In this document: piece by piece, positions 1 through 6,520 of the stretch
Position numbering within the stretch: position 1 is the stretch's first letter
Layout of the letters: the number at the start of each line of letters is the position of its first letter
Assembly (NCBI GenBank): GCA_002779455.1
Contig: PEWM01000144.1
Location: forward strand, 1 to 10,280
From: Deltaproteobacteria bacterium CG07_land_8_20_14_0_80_60_11
GTDB taxonomy: Bacteria > Desulfobacterota > Desulfobaccia > Desulfobaccales > 0-14-0-80-60-11
Direction: 5' to 3'
DNA: 10,280 bases
Notes under the pieces: generated by a model
What the model saw: only the letters and a program-made list of their open reading frames with translations
What the model was told of the DNA's origin: nothing
The model's database searches: none
Position numbers and translations under genes: made by a program

Positions 1-596
1 TGCGGCTCCATGGCGCCGCCGAACCACTCTTCCTGTACGGGGTAAAGACCCGGGGCCGCGACCCACAGGCGTTCGGTCAAGACACCGCCCTGGGTCCACT
101 CCAAGCGGTAACGGCCCGTGGCGCCTTCATAGTCGAAATTCTGGGGTGGTCCCGGGCTCAGAGGCAGGGCCCCCACCAGCAGGCGCAGGGCCTGGGGCAG
201 GCTGACGGTGGGGGGAATGAAGGCGGCCAGATTCCGGGGAGTGGCGGGGCCCTGAAACAATTTGTTTTCCCCGGGAGACAGCACCTTAACCTCGGCGCCG
301 TCGGTGGCGAAGCTCAGGATGGTGCGGCCCAGGAAATCCAGGACGTCAACCTTGAGACTGGCCGGCAGTCGACCCGTGAGCACGGCCGTGCCGGAATAAT
401 TCTGCTGCGGGGACAGGAAAGTGATGCGGCCTTTGGCCTGGAAGGATTGGATCTTTTCTTGCCGGGCCTGAAGACGGGCGAGCAGCTCTTCCGGGGAAAT
501 GACCGCCGCGGGTGGCGGGGCCGGCGGCAGGGCCGCACAGCCTGCCGACCAGAGGAGCGCCGCCAGGGCCAGCCAGAAGAAGTTCCGCCGTCTCAT
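1..596 (-). CDS. LolB/DUF4292-like outer-membrane lipoprotein (partial, 3' end outside window)
   Basis: The frame is open from the ATG at 596-594 to the window edge, giving about 198 residues. The N-terminus is a lipoprotein signal: MRRRN, a hydrophobic run FFWLALAALLW, then SAGC with the predicted lipidated Cys at 20. After a Pro/Ala-rich linker, the part SFQAKGRITFLS...YSGTAVLTGRLPASLKVDVLDFLGRTILSFATDG resembles the first beta strands of the LolB/LppX-like fold (LolB, DUF4292), which binds lipid acyl chains. LolB inserts lipoproteins into the outer membrane; whether this protein does so, or is only a structural relative, cannot be decided from a partial sequence. Its ATG overlaps the TGA of the TPR lipoprotein gene (ATGA at 596-593), which suggests translational coupling and a shared envelope role. 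No frameshift is seen. Confidence 0.75.
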   Translation of the reverse strand, partial: MRRRNFFWLALAALLWSAGCAALPPAPPPAAVISPEELLARLQARQEKIQSFQAKGRITFLSPQQNYSGTAVLTGRLPASLKVDVLDFLGRTILSFATDGAEVKVLSPGENKLFQGPATPRNLAAFIPPTVSLPQALRLLVGALPLSPGPPQNFDYEGATGRYRLEWTQGGVLTERLWVAAPGLYPVQEEWFGGAMEP

Positions 597-2377
597 GGGG
601 TCGGTCCTTTTAAGAAGATTTCCACCTGATTGATTTTCTTCCGCAGGGTCGAGGTGTTGGCATTCTCCAGCACCAGGGCCCGGCGGTAGATGCGCAGGGC
701 GTCCCGGTAGCGCTTCATCTGAAAATAGGCATCCCCCAAATGCTCGGCCACGGTGCCGTCCTGGGGCATGAGGCGGTGAGCCCGCTCCAACTCAGCCACC
801 GCCTGGTCGTATTGGCCTTTTTTATAATAGACCCACCCCAGGCTATCAAGGATGTGGCCGCTGTCGGGTTTGGCCCGCAGGGCCTCCCGGATCAGCTTTT
901 CAGCTTCATCCAGGTTAACCCCTGCTTCGGCGTAGGAGTAGCCGAGGAAATTTTGGGCATCGGCATTATTCGGGTCCAGTTCCAGGACTTTCTTGATCTG
1001 CTGGATACTTTCGGGGCGATTATTCTGTTTCTCATAAAGGACTGCCAGCCGGAAATAGATTTCCTGGGGCCGCTCCACCTTCTCCAGCCCGGCGGTAAGG
1101 GCCTGGATGGCCAGGTCCCACTGGTTGTCTTCTTCATAAAAATAGGAGTTGGTAAGATAGATCTCTTCCTGTTTGGGAGCCTGGGTCAGGAGTTCGTTGA
1201 GGATCTGCCGGGCCCGCTGTTTGTCACCCATTTGAAAGGTGAGATAGGCCATCCTGAGGCGCGCCTGGATGAAATATTCCGATTCCCGGCCGACCAGTTG
1301 ATACTCGACAGCGGCCGCCTTCAGGTCGCCTTTTCCCTCCAGGGCCATGGCGATGAAGTAGCGAGCCCGTTCCTGGTAGCGGGGCAGGCTCAGGAGGGGT
1401 CGTAAGAGGCGGATGGCGTCCTCCGGCAGTTTTTGCTCCAGGCAGATCAGGCCGATATTGAAGTCAGCGGCGGGGTCGTTCCGTTCCAGCTCCCTGATTT
1501 TCTGGAAGGCCTTCTGGGCATCGCCGTAGCGGTTCATAATCAGGTAGAGGCGGGCGATGCTGGTCCAGACCTTGCTGTTGCGGGGTTGGGCGCGCAGAAT
1601 GCGGCGATACATGGACAGGGCCCGGCTGTACTGGTGTTCCCGTTCCAGGGTAACCCCCAGGTCGAACATGGCCGGGACGAACTTGGGGTCCATGGTGAGG
1701 ACCCGCAGGAATTCTTTTTTCGCATCCGGCAGGCGGTTGGTTTCCAGGTAAATGCGCCCGAGGTAGTAGTAACCCACGACCAGTTGAGGGTCCAGGCGCA
1801 AGAGTTCCCGAACGGTGCGAATGGCTTTGGGGTACCGCCGCTGTTGGGCGTAGAGGGTGGCCAGGAAGAGGCGGGCTTCCCGGTTTTCCGGGTCTAACGT
1901 GAGGATGCGTTCGTATTCCCGGGTGGCCTCATCCAGCTGGTTCAGGCCCACGTGCAGGCTGGCCAGGAGAAAATATGCCTCTTGCTGCTTGGGATCCAAC
2001 CGGAGGGATTTTTCGGCGTGAGCCAGGGCTTGCTTTACATCGCCCTGGCGTTGGAAGAGGGCGGCCAGCTCCATCTCCAACAACGGAGATTCGGGATCGT
2101 TGGTTATGGCCGTCTCATATTCCCGGATGGCCCCTGCCGGGTTATCGGCCACCAGCAGTTGTTGGGCCCTGAGGAAGTGGTAGTACGCCAGGCTTTTGGG
2201 GGTTTCCGGCGTGGTTTCGACCCCGCCTCCGGTGGGCGCCACCCGGCCCAGGGAGGCGCACCCCATGAACGCCAGGGACACGGAGATCACCACTAGCGCG
2301 CCGAGAAAAATGCGGTGCAGGGAGGTGCTGGTGCAGAAAATGCCGTTCCTGCTCGCGAAGATTTTGCAGTTAAGCAA
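593..2377 (-). CDS. TPR-repeat lipoprotein, about 15 tetratricopeptide repeats
   Basis: About 594 residues from the preferred TTG start at 2377-2375. The frame stays open upstream to another TTG at 2443, but that start overlaps the sigma-factor gene and has no ribosome site. The TTG at 2377 follows GAGGAA at a 5-nt spacing and lies just after the sigma-factor stop at 2410. The N-terminus has a hydrophobic segment (about 23-37) ending in FMGC, a plausible but non-canonical lipobox with Cys40. The rest is nearly continuous 34-residue TPR units, for example AYYHFLRAQQ..., QEAYFLLASLH..., GHILDSLGWVYYKKGQYDQA and GTVAEHLGDAYFQMKRYRDA, with the usual small-residue and LDP signatures; I count about 15. 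TPR arrays form superhelical protein-binding scaffolds. A membrane-anchored partner of the coupled LolB-like lipoprotein, perhaps in outer-membrane assembly, is inferred; the actual partner is unknown. Confidence 0.88.
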   Translation of the reverse strand: MLNCKIFASRNGIFCTSTSLHRIFLGALVVISVSLAFMGCASLGRVAPTGGGVETTPETPKSLAYYHFLRAQQLLVADNPAGAIREYETAITNDPESPLLEMELAALFQRQGDVKQALAHAEKSLRLDPKQQEAYFLLASLHVGLNQLDEATREYERILTLDPENREARLFLATLYAQQRRYPKAIRTVRELLRLDPQLVVGYYYLGRIYLETNRLPDAKKEFLRVLTMDPKFVPAMFDLGVTLEREHQYSRALSMYRRILRAQPRNSKVWTSIARLYLIMNRYGDAQKAFQKIRELERNDPAADFNIGLICLEQKLPEDAIRLLRPLLSLPRYQERARYFIAMALEGKGDLKAAAVEYQLVGRESEYFIQARLRMAYLTFQMGDKQRARQILNELLTQAPKQEEIYLTNSYFYEEDNQWDLAIQALTAGLEKVERPQEIYFRLAVLYEKQNNRPESIQQIKKVLELDPNNADAQNFLGYSYAEAGVNLDEAEKLIREALRAKPDSGHILDSLGWVYYKKGQYDQAVAELERAHRLMPQDGTVAEHLGDAYFQMKRYRDALRIYRRALVLENANTSTLRKKINQVEIFLKGPTP

Positions 2378-2409
2378 GGTTGTTCCTCGGAAGGCGGCCC
2401 CGGGGCAAG

Positions 2410-3390
2410 CTAATCCCCCATCGGGGTCCGATAATCCTCCCAATCGGCGATTTCATTTTTGAGATATTGACGCAATCGTTTAATGAGGCGGTCCTCAATC
2501 TGGCGCACCCGCTCCCGGGAGATTTGGTGGCGGGCTCCGATCTCTTGCAGGGTCATGGGCTTTTCCGCCAACAGGCGCAAGTCTAAAATATCCAGTTCCT
2601 TGTCGTTGAGTCCGGTGCGAAACTCCCCCAGCTTCCGGCGGAACAGGTTTTTCAGTTCCGCATCGGCCAACATTTCTTCCACCTGGGGCTCGGAGGCGGG
2701 CAGAAAATTCTTGTGGTATTCATCGGAGCCGTCCTTCAAGGGGGCGTCCAGGGAAAGCTCCCAGGCCCCGAGACGCTGGTCCATCTCGATGACTTCCTCC
2801 TCCCGTACGTTCAAGACCTCGGCCAGGAGTTTGGGGCCCGGCTCAAATCCCTGGGACCGGAGTTTCTCTTTTTCCCGTTTCAGGTTGTAAAAGAGTTTGC
2901 GTTGGGACTGAGTGGTGCCGATCTTCACCAGCTTCCAGTTGTCCATGATGAACTTGAGAATGTAAGCCTTGATCCAGAAGGAACCATAGTAGGAGAGCTT
3001 GATGCCCCGGTAGGGATCGAATTTCCTGATGGCATGCATCAGACCGATATTGCCTTCCTGGATCAGGTCCAGGAGGTTTTTCATCCAGTATTTCTGGAAC
3101 TCCAGGGCAATCTTGATTACCAACCTCAAATTGCTGGTAATCAGGCGGGAACCGGTTTCCCGGTCGCCGGTCTCATGGTATAGGGTGGTGAGGGCTTTTT
3201 CCTCCTCCGGGCTGAGCAGGGCAAAGCGGTTCGCCTCGCGGATGTAGCGCTGCACCAGGTCAAGATCGCTGGGAACCGGCAGGGTGGCCCCGGGCTCTTC
3301 AACGTCCGCCTCGATCTCGGGTTCCAGAATATCCGGCAGCTCTTCGGGAAAATCGGCCACCTTCCTGTCAAACTGATCGTTCAAGGGCAT
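2410..3390 (-). CDS. rpoH: RNA polymerase sigma factor, RpoH/sigma-32 type
   Basis: 326-residue sigma70-family factor. An acidic, Pro-containing N-terminal tail (about 13-45) precedes region 1.2 (DLVQRYIREANRFALLSPEEE). Region 2 (about 79-150) holds RLITSNLRLVIKIALEF, LLDLIQEGNIGLMHAIRKFDPYRG and SYYGSFWIKAYILKFIMDNW. QRKLFYNL at 163-170 matches the RpoH box (QRKLFFNL) that separates sigma-32 factors from sigma70 and other group-3 factors, and SLDAPLKDGSDE at about 213-224 is also sigma-32-like. Region 4.2 with its helix-turn-helix is MTLQEIGARHQISRERVRQIEDRLIKRL (about 279-306). RpoH directs heat-shock and envelope-stress transcription. Region 2.3/2.4 reads SFWI where many sigmas have WWI. 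The ATG lies directly behind AGGAAGG, a tight spacing, and a perfect hairpin sits just upstream. It follows hisF by 48 nt and probably shares its transcript. Confidence 0.9.
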   Translation of the reverse strand: MPLNDQFDRKVADFPEELPDILEPEIEADVEEPGATLPVPSDLDLVQRYIREANRFALLSPEEEKALTTLYHETGDRETGSRLITSNLRLVIKIALEFQKYWMKNLLDLIQEGNIGLMHAIRKFDPYRGIKLSYYGSFWIKAYILKFIMDNWKLVKIGTTQSQRKLFYNLKREKEKLRSQGFEPGPKLLAEVLNVREEEVIEMDQRLGAWELSLDAPLKDGSDEYHKNFLPASEPQVEEMLADAELKNLFRRKLGEFRTGLNDKELDILDLRLLAEKPMTLQEIGARHQISRERVRQIEDRLIKRLRQYLKNEIADWEDYRTPMGD

Positions 3391-3403
3391 CCTTCCTGGA
3401 GGG

Positions 3404-3428
3404 CGGCACAGGTTTTCAACCTGTGCCG
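3404..3428. repeat. Perfect hairpin in the rpoH leader, REP-like
   Basis: An 11-bp perfect inverted repeat (CGGCACAGGTT / AACCTGTGCCG) with a 3-nt loop fills half of the 48-nt gap between hisF and the sigma-factor gene. No T-run follows on either strand, so it is a poor intrinsic terminator. The core GGCACAGG...CCTGTGCC also occurs in the larger palindromic element at 6281-6352, so it is probably a genomic palindromic repeat that may also modulate read-through or mRNA stability. On the sigma mRNA it ends 7 nt before the AGGAAGG ribosome site. Confidence 0.7.
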
Positions 3429-3438
3429 GGTTCAGGTG

Positions 3439-4218
3439 TTACCAGACCAGGCGAACCGGGATGCGGCGCTGGGCCAGATAATCTTTAATCCCTTTAATGG
3501 TATAGGCGCCGTAATGGACCATGGAAGCAATGAGCGCGGCATCCGCCCGACCCTGGGTGAGAACCTGGTGGAGGTGCTCGGGGGCGCCGGCGCCACCTGA
3601 GGCAATCACCGGAATGGGCACAGCTTCGGAGATCATCCGGGTAAGGGTCAGTTCATAACCCGCCTGGGTGCCGTCGGCATCGATGGAGTTGAGGCAGATT
3701 TCCCCGGCTCCCAGCCGCACCGCCTCCTGAGCCCACCAGAGGGCGTCGATCCCCATGGGGGTGCGGCCCCCGTGAATCACCATTTCATAACCCGAGGGGG
3801 TTGTAAGGGAGGGGGCGACCCTTTTTACGTCCATGCCCAAGACGATGCACTGGCTGCCGAAGGCCTGGGCCCCGGCGGTGATCAGCGCGGGGTCCAGGAT
3901 GGCGGCGGAGTTGACGCTGACCTTCTCGGCGCCGGCCAACAGGACGTCCCGCATGTCGTTGAGGTTGCGGATGCCGCCGCCCACCGAAAAGGGGATGAGG
4001 ATCTCCGCGGCCACCCGGCGGACCACGTCGATCATGATGTTCCGGCGGTCGCTGGAGGCAGTGATGTCGTAGAAGACCAGTTCATCGGCCCCGGCTTCAT
4101 AGTAGAGCCGGGCCATGGCTACCGGGTCCCCGATATCCACATTATTCCTGAATTTGATGCCCTTGGTGGTCCGCCCGTCCCGGACGTCCAGGCAGGGAAT
4201 AATCCGCTTACTCAGCAT
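3439..4218 (-). CDS. hisF: Imidazole glycerol phosphate synthase cyclase subunit HisF
   Basis: 259 residues, the normal HisF length. With HisH it converts PRFAR plus ammonia (from glutamine) to imidazole glycerol phosphate and AICAR in histidine biosynthesis, linking that pathway to purine synthesis. It is a (beta/alpha)8 barrel. MLSKRIIPCLDV carries the catalytic Asp11, and GMDVKR places the second catalytic Asp exactly at 130, as in Thermotoga maritima HisF. Phosphate-binding loops are visible as SVGGGIRN (about 78-85), NSIDADGT (about 177-184) and IASGGAG. DELVFYDITASSD (about 45-57) is a family signature. The ATG lies inside the end of hisH (11-nt overlap), so the two subunits are probably translated together. 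No other his genes are in the window. HisHF-like pairs also serve LPS sugar amidation, but these motifs fit the histidine enzyme. Confidence 0.96.
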   Translation of the reverse strand: MLSKRIIPCLDVRDGRTTKGIKFRNNVDIGDPVAMARLYYEAGADELVFYDITASSDRRNIMIDVVRRVAAEILIPFSVGGGIRNLNDMRDVLLAGAEKVSVNSAAILDPALITAGAQAFGSQCIVLGMDVKRVAPSLTTPSGYEMVIHGGRTPMGIDALWWAQEAVRLGAGEICLNSIDADGTQAGYELTLTRMISEAVPIPVIASGGAGAPEHLHQVLTQGRADAALIASMVHYGAYTIKGIKDYLAQRRIPVRLVW

Positions 4219-4828
4219 CGGAGCCGTCCCAGGCCAGGAAATTCTCTAAGATCTGCAGTCCGAAACGGCCGCTTTTCTCCGGGTGAAACTGGGTGGCCAC
4301 CAGGTTGCGCCAGCCGATGGCGCTGGGAAACTCAATGCCGTGGTCCGTCACCCCCAGCACCATGGTCGCTTCGGCTGGGGCGGGATAGTAGCTGTGAACA
4401 AAATAGTATTCGGCGCCCTCCGGCAATCCCTTAAATACCCGGTGGTCCCTGAGAAAGCGCACCCGGTTCCAGCCCATGTGGGGGATCTTCAAGCCCTCGG
4501 CCCGGGGGAGCGCTAGGGTGCGGCCCGGCAGCAGGCCCAGGCCGGCGGTATCATTTTCCTCGCTGTGCTCCAGGATAATTTGCGCCCCCAGGCAGATGCC
4601 CAGGATGGGGATGCCGCGCTCCAAACTCCGGCGCAGGGCCTGATCCAGACCCAACTCCCGGAGCGTGGCCATGGCCTTGCCGGCCGCTCCCACCCCCGGG
4701 AAAATGACGCGGGTGGCCTGGGCCACCACCGCCGGGTTCTGGGTCACTGTCCCCTCCACCCCCAGGGCCTTGAGGGACCGGACCACGCTGGTGAGGTTGC
4801 CGGCTTGATAATCAATGATGACGATCAC
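4208..4828 (-). CDS. hisH: Imidazole glycerol phosphate synthase glutaminase subunit HisH
   Basis: 206 residues from the GTG at 4828-4826, typical for HisH. It hydrolyses glutamine and passes ammonia through a channel to HisF. The class-I glutamine amidotransferase triad is present: Cys79 in GICLGAQ, His182 and Glu184 in QFHPEKSGRFG. The oxyanion-strand region is PGVGAAGKAM (about 44-53) and the N-terminus reads VIVIIDYQAGNL, the usual HisH start. The frame is open to a TTG at 4876, but GTG 4828 is preferred. AAGGA lies 4 nt before it, it aligns with family N-termini, and the predicted promoter (-10 at 4872-4867) puts the transcript start near 4860, downstream of that TTG. It is the first gene of the inferred hisH-hisF-rpoH-TPR-LolB-like transcript. 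Confidence 0.95.
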   Translation of the reverse strand: MIVIIDYQAGNLTSVVRSLKALGVEGTVTQNPAVVAQATRVIFPGVGAAGKAMATLRELGLDQALRRSLERGIPILGICLGAQIILEHSEENDTAGLGLLPGRTLALPRAEGLKIPHMGWNRVRFLRDHRVFKGLPEGAEYYFVHSYYPAPAEATMVLGVTDHGIEFPSAIGWRNLVATQFHPEKSGRFGLQILENFLAWDGSDAE

Positions 4829-4866
4829 GGATTCCTTGCAATGGAGAGATGATTCTTGCACCTTAA

Positions 4867-4895
4867 AATTTATCAATCCGGGGGCTATGAGTCAA
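4867..4895 (-). promoter_or_regulatory. Predicted sigma70-type promoter of hisH operon
   Basis: On the minus strand TTGACT (4895-4890, 5/6 match to the -35 consensus) is followed after 17 nt by TAAATT (4872-4867, 4/6 match to the -10). The expected transcription start is near 4860, about 30 nt before the GTG of hisH. No other strong promoter was seen between the genes downstream of it, so it may serve the whole minus-strand run. Confidence 0.6.
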
Positions 4896-4988
4896 CAGGA
4901 TTATCCGCGCACCTGGACGACCTGGATGCGGCTCAGAAGAACTTTTTGGCGTAAATGCCGTTCCCGGCGGCCCGGCCTCTGTTTTCCC

Positions 4989-5018
4989 TTGACTTTAAGC
5001 AATGATAAACACTAGAAT
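4989..5018 (+). promoter_or_regulatory. Predicted sigma70-type promoter of the beta-barrel gene
   Basis: TTGACT (4989-4994, 5/6) and TAGAAT (5013-5018, 5/6) are separated by 18 nt, followed by an AT-rich initiation region. The expected start is near 5025, giving a leader of about 30 nt to the ATG at 5056. GGGGAG (5047-5052) serves as ribosome site. It is divergent from the hisH promoter, with about 94 bp between the two -35 boxes. Confidence 0.65.
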
Positions 5019-5055
5019 ACTTTTACTTTAAAAAGGTTTCAAGTGGGGGGAGACC

Positions 5056-5931
5056 ATGAATGGGGGGCGCAATAATCGCCGGAAATGGGGTCTAAGGTTG
5101 GTCATCCTACTCGTAACCTTGGGTTTTCTGATGCCGGCGCCGGCACCGGTTATGGCTGCTTCCGGGGATGCTATTTTTTGGACCGGCATGGGTCTTTTTT
5201 CCGTGCTTGGCGCCGGCGCCATCGCCTATGCCGTTTGGGAAAAATCCCGGCCGGATCAGCCCCGCCTGCTCAACGGTGAATTTTATGCGGGAGGCTTCCT
5301 GGGGGCGGCATTCACTCCCAACCAGGACCTCCGCTACCCCGATGGCTTTATCCTCAATAATGGCTTGACCCGGACCCCACAGGGGTCGGCTACGCTTTTC
5401 GGCAATAAATTTAATAATTCCCTGACCGGGGGCGTGAAGTTGGGGTATTTTTTCCACAGCATCCCCTACCTGGGTCTGGAAGCGGAATCCAGCGTCAACA
5501 ATAGTTACGTTAACCGTCGCACTCTATCCGTTAACCGACCCATCCAGGGGATGTCCCAGGCTGCCGTCCCCAATGACTTCTGGATGAATTGGACCACGGC
5601 CCTGCACCTCGTCGGCCGCTATGGCTTTCTCCCGGATCAGGAGGTCCCCTTTGGGCGCTTGCAGCCCTATGTGGGCATCGGTCCGGCTGTTATAGTATTG
5701 TATGAAGAGGTGGACTCGGCGAAAAATTTTGGCATTGATGTGATGGCGGGAGTGCGCTACATGTTCACCAAACACATCGGCGCCTTCGTGGAGTACAAAT
5801 ATAACCACCAGTGGGATGTCGAAATTGAACAGCATCCTTTTTACCTGCCCAACGGCGCCGAGGGCCGGGGCATGGCGCATCTCGATTTTGACTGCCACAA
5901 AGTGGTGATGGGGGTGGCCTACCACTGGTAG
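5056..5931 (+). CDS. Outer-membrane beta-barrel protein (OMP_b-brl-like)
   Basis: 291 residues. It begins with a Sec signal peptide: NRRK, hydrophobic WGLRLVILLVTLGFLMPAPAPVMA, with cleavage likely near 34/35. A second hydrophobic stretch (about 41-60, FWTGMGLFSVLGAGAIAYAV) follows, which is unusual for a simple barrel and may be a periplasmic-side anchor or plug. From about 75 on, alternating polar/aromatic strands appear: EFYAGGFLGAAF, TGGVKLGYFF, YLGLEAESS, ALHLVGRYGF, LQPYVGIGPAVIVLYE, FGIDVMAGVRYMF, IGAFVEYKYN, HKVVMGVAYHW. The last residue is Trp, matching the terminal-aromatic barrel assembly signal. This fits a small 8-strand barrel like OmpA/OmpW-type proteins. The ligand or role is unknown. 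It has its own promoter and terminator, so it is monocistronic. Confidence 0.82.
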   Translation: MNGGRNNRRKWGLRLVILLVTLGFLMPAPAPVMAASGDAIFWTGMGLFSVLGAGAIAYAVWEKSRPDQPRLLNGEFYAGGFLGAAFTPNQDLRYPDGFILNNGLTRTPQGSATLFGNKFNNSLTGGVKLGYFFHSIPYLGLEAESSVNNSYVNRRTLSVNRPIQGMSQAAVPNDFWMNWTTALHLVGRYGFLPDQEVPFGRLQPYVGIGPAVIVLYEEVDSAKNFGIDVMAGVRYMFTKHIGAFVEYKYNHQWDVEIEQHPFYLPNGAEGRGMAHLDFDCHKVVMGVAYHW

Positions 5932-5959
5932 GGAAACCACCTTTTCATCGAGACGATCA

Positions 5960-5981
5960 GGCGGCCCCCGGGCCGCCTTTT
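5960..5981 (+). terminator. Intrinsic terminator of the beta-barrel gene
   Basis: GGCGGCC and GGCCGCC form a 7-8 bp GC stem with a 2-4 nt loop, followed directly by TTTT. It lies 28 nt after the TAG of the beta-barrel gene. Confidence 0.82.
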
Positions 5982-5997
5982 CTGTGACCATAGCTCT

Positions 5998-6025
5998 CAG
6001 CCATCAGCCATCAGCTTTCAGCCAA
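5998..6025. repeat. Short heptanucleotide tandem repeat (4 units)
   Basis: Four 7-nt units read CAGCCAT, CAGCCAT, CAGCTTT and CAGCCAA. It is an imperfect array with the same period as the array at 6405-6467. Confidence 0.7.
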
Positions 6026-6167
6026 GAAAAAAAACCATTTCTCAACCTCATACCGTAGATAATGATCATCCTGATCCAAGCGAATAATCTGTCATTTTCA
6101 ATCAGTTGAGACCATTCACGCCGTTCAGGATGAAAAAAGCCGGTTTTTCAACAGCCTGATGGCAACC

Positions 6168-6192
6168 TCCTCTCCCCCTTGGGGGGTGAGGA
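6168..6192. repeat. Inverted repeat with C5/G5 core
   Basis: TCCTC-T-CCCCC and GGGGG-T-GAGGA form a stem of 5 bp, one T-T mismatch and 5 bp, around a TTG loop. No T-run follows, so it is more likely a repeat than a terminator. Its C/G-run style resembles the palindromes at 8577 and 9746. Confidence 0.55.
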
Positions 6193-6280
6193 TTGAGTTG
6201 AGGGCGGTGAAGTAGCCTGGAGGAATTGTTTTCCCCATCCCTGGTCTTGGCTGACTGCTCACTGAAAAGTTCTTTAATTC

Positions 6281-6352
6281 GGTGGCACAGGCTTTCCAGC
6301 CTGTGTCCAGGAAGCAGGTTAGTCGTGCACAGCCTGGAAAGGCTGTGCCACC
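6281..6352. repeat. REP/BIME-like double palindrome, 72 bp
   Basis: Outer 10-bp arms GGTGGCACAG (6281-6290) and CTGTGCCACC (6343-6352) are perfect inverted repeats. Each half is also a hairpin: CACAGGCT-TTCC-AGCCTGTG (6286-6305, 8 bp) and GCACAGCCT-GGAA-AGGCTGTGC (6327-6348, 9 bp). The two halves are inverted copies in which a G/C pair is swapped, as if the stem had been maintained by compensating changes. Paired inverted REP units are known products of RAYT (REP-associated tyrosine) transposases. No RAYT gene is in the window. Confidence 0.75.
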
Positions 6353-6404
6353 AGCCAATACCAACTTTTCATGATTTACGGGTGAGCCAGAGGCTCATGA
6401 GGAA

Positions 6405-6467
6405 CTGCTCGCTGCTCGCTGCTCGCTGCTCACTGCTCACTGCTCACTGCTCACTGCTAATTGCTAA
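6405..6467. repeat. Heptanucleotide tandem array (9 units)
   Basis: Nine contiguous 7-nt units: three CTGCTCG, four CTGCTCA, then CTGCTAA and TTGCTAA. Variants are grouped in blocks, which suggests stepwise duplication by slippage. The array ends about 50 bp before nnr, and its last unit overlaps the possible -35 box of the nnr promoter. Confidence 0.88.
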
Positions 6468-6490
6468 TACCCCGGGGGGTGTGTTATCTT
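6461..6490 (+). promoter_or_regulatory. Possible promoter of nnr
   Basis: TTGCTA (6461-6466, within the last heptad) and TATCTT (6485-6490) are 18 nt apart and lie 31 nt before the nnr ATG. Both match only partly, and the spacer carries the palindrome CCCCGGGG. It is the best candidate in the leader. Confidence 0.4.
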
Positions 6491-6520
6491 ATAGCGTAAA
6501 TTTCAGACTCAGGTTGAGAC

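Larger units (their letters stand above)
5982..6520. other. Repeat-rich non-coding block, about 540 bp
   Basis: No frame here shows protein-like sequence; the open frames present encode low-complexity repeat translations. The block holds two 7-bp-period arrays near its ends, a 72-bp double palindrome (6281-6352), a hairpin at 6168-6192 and a 6-bp hairpin TGAGCC-AGA-GGCTCA at 6383-6397. The remaining bases (about 6026-6160) are AT-richer and show nothing I recognise beyond a TTTTTCAACAGCCTGA tract (6144-6159), a common repeat fragment. It ends in the nnr leader. Confidence 0.7.

Noticed and set aside
740..1897. Plus-strand ORFs opposite the TPR gene
   Set aside because: They are antisense to a clear 15-repeat TPR protein and have no family features of their own.
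2378..2443. N-terminal extension of the TPR lipoprotein from TTG 2443
   Set aside because: It would overlap rpoH, has no ribosome site, and would put about 60 residues before the lipobox Cys, too long for a normal signal peptide.
5998..6467. CRISPR array
   Set aside because: The repeats are contiguous 7-mers without spacers, and there are no cas genes.
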